Assembly (NCBI RefSeq): GCF_900188005.1
Contig: NZ_FZNR01000024.1
Span: 61,148-125,147, forward strand
Direction: 5' to 3'
Origin: Actinoplanes regularis
GTDB lineage: Bacteria; Actinomycetota; Actinomycetes; Mycobacteriales; Micromonosporaceae
DNA length: 64,000 nt
The notes under the pieces were generated by a model that saw only the letters and a program-made list of their open reading frames with translations, was not told the origin of the DNA and did not search any database. Below are positions 1 to 5,929 of this stretch, piece after piece (position 1 is the stretch's first letter; each line of letters starts with the position of its first letter). A program made the position numbers and the translations under genes.

Positions 1-158
1 AACGAGTGGTGGAAAGCCTCGATGTTCGCGTCGATCATGTCGGCGGCGGGATATCCGCGCGACCGCGCAAAGGAGTCGAGGTAGCTCAGCGAGTGGTAGC
101 CGGAGGTGGGATCGGTCAGCGGCGGGTAGATCAGCACCGCCTTGGGCCGGGCCGTCAT
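1..158 (-). CDS. B12-binding radical SAM protein, N-terminal fragment (runs off left edge)
   Basis: Only the first 52 or so residues are in the window. The ATG at 156-158 overlaps the tfuA-like stop as ATGA, so the two genes are translationally coupled. The start reads MTARPKAVLIYPPLTDPTSG and continues with a Rossmann-like segment (YLDSFARSRGYPAADMIDAN), which resembles the N-terminal cobalamin-binding region of B12-dependent radical SAM enzymes of RiPP clusters. The radical SAM cysteines would lie outside the window. In this context a C-methyltransferase or related core-modifying enzyme is likely, but that is inference from about 50 residues and operon position. Confidence 0.6.
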   Translation of the reverse strand, partial: MTARPKAVLIYPPLTDPTSGYHSLSYLDSFARSRGYPAADMIDANIEAFHHS

Positions 159-1555
159 GCCGAGACCAGCTGGACAAGGGGCGCGCTGACCGCTGCGGCG
201 CCCGGGAAAGCGGGCGGGCCGCAGACCTTCAGTCCGGCCGTCAGCGGTTCCAGCAGCGCCCGCACCCGATCCAGGTGGACGAAGCCGTGGTCGCGGACCG
301 CGGCCGGCAACTCCTGCGGCGGGCAATCCCACAACCGGCACAGCAACCGGTCGACGACCTCGTCCCGGAAGGTCATGCGCAGGTGGGGCCGGTGCGGGTC
401 GGGGTGGGGCAGCCGGTCGTTGAGCCGCATGGCCGATCCGGCGAAGGACCGGGCCGCCTCGATCACCTCGGGCGTGCGCAGGGCCGCGGGCAGGTTGCGG
501 ACCGCCAGGGTGCCGCAGTCGACCGGGCCGAACATGCGGATCAGCACGCGCAGCGCGGCGTCGGCCGGGGACCGGTCGCGGTCGCTCGCGGTCAGCAGCG
601 GCGAGTCGTAGATCGCCGCCGGGTCGTCGACCGGAAGCAGGCCACGTTCCTGGGCCAGGGTGACCGCTCGCTGCCGCACCCGTTCCGGGTCGGCGTCCCG
701 CTCGGCACCCACCAGGTCGGCGAGCACGCGTTCGGCGTGCCGGGCCGGGAACTCCGGGTGCAGCACCATGATGGTGGCCACCGTGACCGCGTCGCTGACC
801 AGGGCGCCGCCGGCCGTACGCCCGTGGGCGCGCGCCGTCCACGCCTCCATGATGTAGGTGTCCACGTTCTCGATCGGGGTGTCCGCCGCGTCACGGGGAC
901 GAAGGGCGCGATCCCCGGCCGCCGCGAGGCGCAGCAGGAGCCGGGCGTCCTCGGCCTTCACATCGGTCGGGTGTGCCGCGTCCCAGGCGGCGAACCGCTC
1001 GAAGCTGTCGCCGGCCGGCCCGCCCTTCGCCGCCCGTTGCAGGGCTCGCCGGCCCCGGGCCCGGAACGGCAGGGCGCGACCGGTCTCCAGCAGCCGCGAC
1101 GCCTCGCCGGTGGTGAGGACGCCGGCGCGGGCCGCCCGGTCCAGCGCCACCCGCAGATTGACCAGTGGCTCGCTCATCGAGCGGTGGTCCTCCTCGGCCG
1201 GCGCGTGCACCACCGCCACCTCGTCGTCGTCGGTGACCACACCGTCGCGGTACAGCTCGAAGACGGTCCCGGCGCCGCGCATGCCGTACTGCCAGAGTTC
1301 GGCCGCCCGCAGCGCGCCCATGCTGCTGCTGCCCGCCACCACGACCCCGCGGTCGAGGTAGTGCAGGATCTCGCGATGCCGGACCGGCGCCCGCAGCATG
1401 AAGAGCCCGTCCACGATGAACACCCGGTCACCCGGTCCCGGATCGAGGCGCAGCAGGTCGCCATGCTCGATCGGCGGCCGCACGATCGCACCGGGCAGCA
1501 GGTCCACCGCTTCGGCCGCGTCGAGGCTGGGGCCGAGGAACACGTAGTCAGACAT
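155..1555 (-). CDS. tfuA: TfuA-like protein, YcaO partner
   Basis: Predicted 466 residues from ATG 1553-1555, which lies 8 bases inside the end of the ycaO gene. The first 200 residues carry the TfuA core (YVFLGPSLDAAEA, VFIVDGLFMLRAPVRHREIL, SSMGALRAAELWQYGMRGAG). TfuA proteins accompany a subset of YcaO enzymes in thioamide-forming systems (thioviridamide type, methanogen McrA) and in the trifolitoxin locus; TfuA is thought to supply or activate sulfur or to enhance the YcaO. The C-terminal half (about residues 210-466) is not recognised and makes the protein longer than minimal TfuA proteins of about 200-250 residues. Overlaps on both sides place it in one operon with ycaO and the radical SAM gene. 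Thioamidation versus azoline formation is undecided. Confidence 0.85.
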   Translation of the reverse strand: MSDYVFLGPSLDAAEAVDLLPGAIVRPPIEHGDLLRLDPGPGDRVFIVDGLFMLRAPVRHREILHYLDRGVVVAGSSSMGALRAAELWQYGMRGAGTVFELYRDGVVTDDDEVAVVHAPAEEDHRSMSEPLVNLRVALDRAARAGVLTTGEASRLLETGRALPFRARGRRALQRAAKGGPAGDSFERFAAWDAAHPTDVKAEDARLLLRLAAAGDRALRPRDAADTPIENVDTYIMEAWTARAHGRTAGGALVSDAVTVATIMVLHPEFPARHAERVLADLVGAERDADPERVRQRAVTLAQERGLLPVDDPAAIYDSPLLTASDRDRSPADAALRVLIRMFGPVDCGTLAVRNLPAALRTPEVIEAARSFAGSAMRLNDRLPHPDPHRPHLRMTFRDEVVDRLLCRLWDCPPQELPAAVRDHGFVHLDRVRALLEPLTAGLKVCGPPAFPGAAAVSAPLVQLVSA

Positions 1556-2708
1556 GGTTCTCCCCCGGTCGTCTGGCCATGTCACGTTCGTTGCACAGCG
1601 CCAGGCCCGGAGCGACCACCTTGCGGGCGGCGATGCCGATCCGGGGCTGGGTGAGGTCGACGGCCATCGGTTCCACCCCGGTGCGGGCCCACACCCGCTC
1701 GGCGCAGAACCGCAGCATCGCGTCGGCGTCGGTGCCGGTCGGGGCGTCGGCCGGGACGACCGGGTGCAGGGTGCGCCCGGCGATGCTCGGGGCGATCGCG
1801 CCGTCGGCCTTGTCGTACACCGTGGCGTCGATGTCGTCGCGAGCCCCCGAGATGCCTGCGAGCCGCGACTGGATCGCCTCCATCAACGCGCGCGCCACCG
1901 CCTGCCCCGCGTCGGGATGGCAGCCGAACCCGCCGAAGACCAGCGGCACGTCCGGCGACCAGATCGAGCAGGCGTACGCCGGTATGCCCAGGTCGTTGGT
2001 GGTTTCGCAGAGCTCGACCCAGCAGTCGGCGGAGCGCAGCGCGGCGAGTGCCGCCTCGACCGTCGGGTTGCCGGTGCCGGACGGATCGACGTATCGCCGC
2101 CGGCTGAGCGGGGTGACCGTGTACGGCGCGCAACAGTCACGTTCGATCAGCTCGATCAGGCCGTGCAGGGTCGCCTCGGCCGGCGAGTTGCCGACGCCGA
2201 GGCCGTTGCTGCTCACCTGGAACAGCAGATGTCCCCAGGTCAACCGGCTGGTGGAGTCGAGCCGGACGAACTCGCGCGGCACCAGCGCCGGCTCGCCGGT
2301 GAGCACGCCGGTGGCCGGCAGCCAGTCCAGCGTGACGCGATCGGTCAGCGACGAGCCCTCGGCCAGGTTGAGACGGCGTACGTCGTAGCCCGGCCGTACG
2401 TCGCGGGCGCTGCCACGGGCCGCCACCTCGAGCGTCACGTTCTCCGCGTGCCAGGTCTCGATGCTCTCCATCACCGCGCCGACCCAGGACTGGGCGTGCG
2501 TCAGGCCGATGCCGAGGCTCACCGCGAGCGTCTTCCCGCAGGGCCGGTACGCGACGTGGCTCGGTATCCCGATCTCGTCGAGCCGGGTGATGTCGGCGAC
2601 CCGGGTGATGCCGAACGTGGAGAGCATCGGTTCGACCCGGCGGCGGGTCTGCTCGGCCGGCACGGTACGGAACGTCCGCTCCGCCACCGCTACTGTCCCC
2701 TGGCTCAT
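1548..2708 (-). CDS. ycaO: Stand-alone YcaO-domain protein, TfuA-associated type
   Basis: 386 residues starting at ATG 2706-2708. The ATP-site elements of YcaO enzymes are visible: SIETWHAEN near residue 84, a GLIELIERD stretch, and ALMEAIQSRLAGISGARDD, the last typical of TfuA-linked YcaO proteins. YcaO enzymes phosphorylate a backbone amide oxygen to allow attack by Cys/Ser/Thr side chains (azolines) or an external sulfide (thioamide). No E1-like or leader-binding domain is attached, so it probably relies on TfuA or on the leader itself. It lies 3 bases downstream of precursor 1 and overlaps tfuA. It is separate from the YcaO domain in the fused cyclodehydratase at 13.4-15.7 kb, so the locus has two YcaO activities. 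Confidence 0.9.
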   Translation of the reverse strand: MSQGTVAVAERTFRTVPAEQTRRRVEPMLSTFGITRVADITRLDEIGIPSHVAYRPCGKTLAVSLGIGLTHAQSWVGAVMESIETWHAENVTLEVAARGSARDVRPGYDVRRLNLAEGSSLTDRVTLDWLPATGVLTGEPALVPREFVRLDSTSRLTWGHLLFQVSSNGLGVGNSPAEATLHGLIELIERDCCAPYTVTPLSRRRYVDPSGTGNPTVEAALAALRSADCWVELCETTNDLGIPAYACSIWSPDVPLVFGGFGCHPDAGQAVARALMEAIQSRLAGISGARDDIDATVYDKADGAIAPSIAGRTLHPVVPADAPTGTDADAMLRFCAERVWARTGVEPMAVDLTQPRIGIAARKVVAPGLALCNERDMARRPGENHV

Positions 2709-2711
2709 CGG

Positions 2712-3074
2712 TCAGGCCACGACGCAGAGCACGATGACGACGTTCGTGTCACTGCTGCCGGCGGCGATCAGGTCCAGCTGCCGCTCGTCCAGCTCGTCGA
2801 GGTCGATCATCGGGGCGGCCGGCACGTGCAGGACATGCCGGCCGGGGTCGGCGGTCCAGTCGGCGACGAGCGTCTCCCGGGAGAACACGCCGTCGGGCTG
2901 GCTACGGTCCAGCACGACGGCCGCGTTCGGCTGGACCGGCAACCCGGCGGTCAGGGCCTCGGCCCGCGGGTCGGCCACCAGGCGCCGCTCGGTCTCGGCG
3001 TCGTTCCAGACCGCGAGCATGAGCGTGGTGTACCGGGCGATGAAGTCGTCGTTGGCGTCGGGCGTCTCGCTCAT
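2712..3074 (-). CDS. NHLP-leader RiPP precursor peptide 1
   Basis: 120 residues from ATG 3072-3074, preceded by a GAAAGGAAG ribosome site. Residues 1-105 form a nitrile-hydratase-alpha-like leader (NHLP, TIGR03793 type): LAVWNDAETERRLVADPR, a VLHVP strand, then DLDELDERQLDLIAAG. The remaining core, SSDTNVVIVLCVVA, is aliphatic with one Cys. The sequence parallels precursor 2 closely. Likely fate: modification by locus enzymes, cleavage near the small residues (AAG/GG position) by the C39 peptidase of the NHLM exporter, and export. The hydrophobic Val/Ile core fits C-methylation or thioamidation better than multiple azoles. It is first in the unit with ycaO, tfuA and radical SAM. Confidence 0.88.
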   Translation of the reverse strand: MSETPDANDDFIARYTTLMLAVWNDAETERRLVADPRAEALTAGLPVQPNAAVVLDRSQPDGVFSRETLVADWTADPGRHVLHVPAAPMIDLDELDERQLDLIAAGSSDTNVVIVLCVVA

Positions 3075-3175
3075 CGTCTTCCTTTCTCGCGCCGCCCGGC
3101 GCGGGACCGGGCGAAGGGGGTCGGGCGCCGGAGGATGTCCGGCGCCCGGCAGGTACGTCGGTGACCGGCGCCGGA

Positions 3176-3550
3176 TCAGACGTTGACGACGCAGGCGACG
3201 ATGACGTTGACCGAGGAATCGCTGTTCCCGCCCGCGACCACCTCGAGCTCGCGCTCGTCGAGTTCGCTGACGTCGATCAGCGGCGCCTCGGGCACGTGCA
3301 GAACGTGCTCGGCGCCGTTCCAGTCGCCGAGCAGCTGCTCGGCGGTGAAGAGCCCGTCGGCCTGGCCGCGTTCGAGACGCACGGCCTTGTCCTCGGCCAC
3401 CGGCAGGCCGGCGCCGATCGCGAACTGCCGGGGGTCGGCGAGCAGTTTGCGCTCCTCGTTCTCGTCCTTCCACACCGAAACCATCATCGCGGTGTACTTG
3501 TTGAGGAACTCGGCGTCGACGGGCTCCGGGGTCTGGCCGGCAGTAGTCAT
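3176..3550 (-). CDS. NHLP-leader RiPP precursor peptide 2
   Basis: 124 residues from ATG 3548-3550, with a GGAAGGAA ribosome site upstream. The leader matches the nitrile-hydratase-like family (VSVWKDENEERKLLADPRQF, VLHVPEAPLIDVSELDERELEVV) and ends in AGG, giving a likely double-glycine cleavage site. The core that follows is NSDSSVNVIVACVVNV: N-terminal Ser/Asn/Asp, then an aliphatic run with one Cys. It is a clear paralogue of precursor 1, 101 bases upstream of it on the same strand. The conserved layout (polar start, Val/Ile block, single Cys four to five residues from the end) suggests that both are substrates of the same enzymes. Confidence 0.88.
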   Translation of the reverse strand: MTTAGQTPEPVDAEFLNKYTAMMVSVWKDENEERKLLADPRQFAIGAGLPVAEDKAVRLERGQADGLFTAEQLLGDWNGAEHVLHVPEAPLIDVSELDERELEVVAGGNSDSSVNVIVACVVNV

Positions 3551-3701
3551 GGCATTTCCTTCCGGGAAATGAAGAGCGGGATGGCGTCGCTGCAACAGAA
3601 GCTAGGGGCGAATGGATTTTTCTTTCAAGACCTGTCGCCCGGGTGACACCGTTCGTGACCGCCGGCCGAAACAGATGGCACGGATCGATGACATGGAGGG
3701 C

Positions 3702-4067
3702 TCAGGTCGTGCTGCAGCACGGGCAGCAGCACGCACAGCTGGCGTCCAGACCGCCGACCACCCGGTCGAGCTCGTCTTCCTCCAGCTCCGCCTCACCGAT
3801 CGGGCCGGTGGCCGGCACGTAGAGCGTGAAGGTTCCCAACTGGCCGGCGTTCTCCCAGGCCGTGACCTGGGTATCGAGGTCAGGCTGGGCGTCGTTGGCG
3901 TCCCGCACGACGGCGATGTGCACGTGCTCGGGCACCGTCAGGCCGTACTCGGCCAGCAGATCCCGCGGGTTCTCGGCCAGTGCCCGCTCGGCGGCCGCGT
4001 CGGCCCACACCTCGGCTACCAGCCTGCTGTATGCGGCGACGAACGCCGCGCGCTCTCCGTTGGTCAC
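3702..4067 (-). CDS. NHLP-leader RiPP precursor peptide 3 with Cys-rich core
   Basis: 121 residues from GTG 4065-4067. This start has a GGAAGGAA ribosome site at normal spacing and gives a length matching the two sister precursors; an upstream in-frame ATG at 4098-4100 is the alternative. The leader is nitrile-hydratase-like (VAEVWADAAAERALAENPRD, LYVPATGPIGEAELEEDELDRVV) ending in GG. The predicted core LDASCACCCPCCSTT has six Cys plus Ser/Thr, the composition of thiazole/oxazole-rich TOMM peptides. It is the natural substrate for the fused cyclodehydratase and SagB-type oxidase of the locus. It is the most upstream gene of the leftward unit and shares a divergent region with merR. Confidence 0.9.
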   Translation of the reverse strand: MTNGERAAFVAAYSRLVAEVWADAAAERALAENPRDLLAEYGLTVPEHVHIAVVRDANDAQPDLDTQVTAWENAGQLGTFTLYVPATGPIGEAELEEDELDRVVGGLDASCACCCPCCSTT

Positions 4068-4246
4068 GCCTTTTTCCTTCCACTCGGCAGTGACCTTCAT
4101 GGTGCAGCGGGAGGCCGTCGGAGGCACCGAACGGCGGTGAATGCCATCAATGTCGGACAGTCGCCGAAGCAATTGAGGAAGCAAAATGTGCAAACCAGGG
4201 AATCGCGGTGACGCGGCGGATGGTAATACTGCGAGCGGCGTACCGG

Positions 4247-4293
4247 AAGCAGTGATTTCACTGCTTTGCGCACCGGCCCGGCGCCCGTAGCGT
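4247..4293 (+). promoter_or_regulatory. Candidate merR promoter with palindromic operator
   Basis: A perfect inverted repeat, AAGCAGTG and CACTGCTT separated by ATTT, occupies 4247-4266. It abuts a possible promoter: TTGCGC at 4266-4271, a 16-base spacer, and TAGCGT at 4288-4293, about 30 bases upstream of the merR ATG. A palindrome next to the divergent RiPP/merR promoters is a plausible autoregulatory site. The palindrome is seen directly; the promoter boxes and role are inferred. Confidence 0.45.
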
Positions 4294-4321
4294 GAGCGGC
4301 AGTCGCACGCCGGGAGGGTCG

Positions 4322-5074
4322 ATGACGGCAACCGCGTCAACGCCGGATCGCACCACGATTCCACCGGCCGGCGAGCGCTACACCATCGAGGAGCTTGCCC
4401 GCCGGGTCGGGATGTCGGCCCGCAATGTGCGGGCGCACCAGGCGCGGCGGTTGCTCGCCCCGCCGATCCGGGTCGGGCGCACCGCCTACTACGACGCCGG
4501 CCATGTGCGGCGCATCGAGTCGATCAAGGCGTTGCAGCGGCAGGGGTTCAACCTGGTCGCCATCGACGCGATCCTCGGCACCCAGAGCGCCGACCCGGAC
4601 ACCGACCAGCTCGCCACCCTGCTGCAACGGCTCGGCCTCGACCACCCGGCCCTCGTCTACGCGCTCATGCAGCACGGTGTGGTCGGCCGCGCCGACGACG
4701 GCACGGTCCGTACGGTCCGCCCGCGCGCCCTGCGCTCCGCGCTCGAGTTGCGCCGCGGCGGTGTCCCGACGCTGCCGTCCCTGCAGATCCTCGCCGACGT
4801 GCTGGACGCCTTGCGCGACCGCACCGACGACCTGGTCCGGTCGACGTGCCGGCGGCTGGTGGACGCCCGGCGTGCCCCCGGGGAGTCCGGGGGCACGTGG
4901 GAGCAGCTCGAACAGGACACAGTGGTGTTCACCCAGTGCCTGGTGGGCCTGTTCACCGAGGCGTTCCGGCTGACCGTGGAGAACCACGGCCGCGCCGCCG
5001 CGGCCGACCTCATGGCCGGCCCCGACGACCTCGATTTCGACCTCGACGAGTCCGAGCTGGTCGACAACGGCTGA
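4322..5074 (+). CDS. MerR-family transcriptional regulator
   Basis: 250 residues from ATG 4322, with a GGGAGG ribosome site just upstream. The N-terminal winged helix is typical of MerR proteins: YTIEELARRVGMSARNVRAHQARRLLAPPIRVGRTAYYDAGHVRRI at about residues 20-65, followed by a linker helix (LQRQGFNLVAIDAIL). The remaining 160 residues form an unrecognised effector domain without an obvious Cys metal site, so a small-molecule ligand, perhaps the peptide product, is more likely than a metal. It is divergent from the three-precursor operon across 250 bases, so it probably controls that unit and possibly itself. Confidence 0.88.
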   Translation: MTATASTPDRTTIPPAGERYTIEELARRVGMSARNVRAHQARRLLAPPIRVGRTAYYDAGHVRRIESIKALQRQGFNLVAIDAILGTQSADPDTDQLATLLQRLGLDHPALVYALMQHGVVGRADDGTVRTVRPRALRSALELRRGGVPTLPSLQILADVLDALRDRTDDLVRSTCRRLVDARRAPGESGGTWEQLEQDTVVFTQCLVGLFTEAFRLTVENHGRAAAADLMAGPDDLDFDLDESELVDNG

Positions 5075-5346
5075 CGCCTGATCCCGCCACGGCGGGCCTG
5101 CGGTAGTGGGCGGCTCGGGTGCTTTCTCCTCTCCTCTGCCGGGTCGTCTGGTGTCTGCCGAATTTCCTTGCTTTGCGGAACAAATGCCCGCAACGGAAGA
5201 TCATCCGAAAGTCGACCGATTTGGGGGGATTTGCCGGGCACTCTCGCCATCCACTGTGGATTAGGCTCGGCGGCGCGAAAGGTTTTCGGAATCTTCAGCG
5301 GCCGGGCAACTCATTCACGGGGCCGCCAATGACGAGGAGGAAAAAG

Positions 5347-5829
5347 TTGTCGCGAAAAAGCTGGTTCACGATCATCGTGGCCGCGCTGATCGGGGTGATC
5401 GGTGTGGGTGTCGCGCCGACCGCCGCGATGGCGGACACCAAGCCGGGTAAGGACCTCAGCAAGGTCAGCAGCTTGGCTGCCGTCCCCGACATCGAATGGA
5501 ACACCGCCGTGGAGGGCACTCCGCCGTCCTCCGGGCTGAACTGCGTCTCCACGACGGGAGCGACGGCCTGCCTGGAAGCCTACGGCGACATCCTGTGGGT
5601 GAAGGACACCGCCGCCGACAGCGCGTCGGCGGTCGCCGACTGGGACAACTACGTCGGCGGCACCCTCACCCGCTGGGGCTACTGCCGGAACTCGCTGGGC
5701 AGCGGTAAGTGGGCCTACTGCAACAAGAACTTCACCGAGGGCAGCGAGCTCCGCCTGCGGGCCGCCGTCTACGACGGGTCGGAAGGCACGTGGATCCGGT
5801 GGAGCGGCACGCTCTACCTGACCACCTGA
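5347..5829 (+). CDS. Small secreted protein of unknown function in the RiPP locus
   Basis: 160 residues if started at TTG 5347-5349, which follows a strong GAGGAGG ribosome site; an in-frame ATG at 5329 contains that site and is less likely. The N-terminus is a classic Sec signal peptide (SRKSWF, a hydrophobic stretch, cleavage near AAMA-DT). The mature part of about 130 residues has four Cys and is rich in Trp/Tyr (WDNYVGGTLTRWGYC, WIRWSGTLYLTT), suggesting a compact disulfide-stabilised beta domain. I do not recognise a family. It is transcribed rightward after merR and ends at a strong bidirectional terminator. A role in immunity, or as an unrelated secreted factor, is possible but unsupported. 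Confidence 0.75.
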   Translation: MSRKSWFTIIVAALIGVIGVGVAPTAAMADTKPGKDLSKVSSLAAVPDIEWNTAVEGTPPSSGLNCVSTTGATACLEAYGDILWVKDTAADSASAVADWDNYVGGTLTRWGYCRNSLGSGKWAYCNKNFTEGSELRLRAAVYDGSEGTWIRWSGTLYLTT

Positions 5830-5843
5830 TCCGATTTGATACA

Positions 5844-5878
5844 ACGCGGCCGGAACGGATCTTCCGTTCCGGCCGCGT
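5844..5878. terminator. Bidirectional hairpin terminator
   Basis: Perfect 16-base arms (ACGCGGCCGGAACGGA and its complement) enclose a 3-base loop between two convergent genes, the small secreted protein and the NHLM ABC protein. Confidence 0.85.
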
Positions 5879-5929
5879 CCGTTGTCAGGGGCGGCGCCCC
5901 GTCGAGGAGCCGCCGGCAAGGGCCGGCGC

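Noticed and set aside
155..4067. Lanthipeptide or thiopeptide assignment of the left locus
   Set aside because: No LanB/LanC/LanM dehydratase or cyclase and no pyridine synthase gene is visible.
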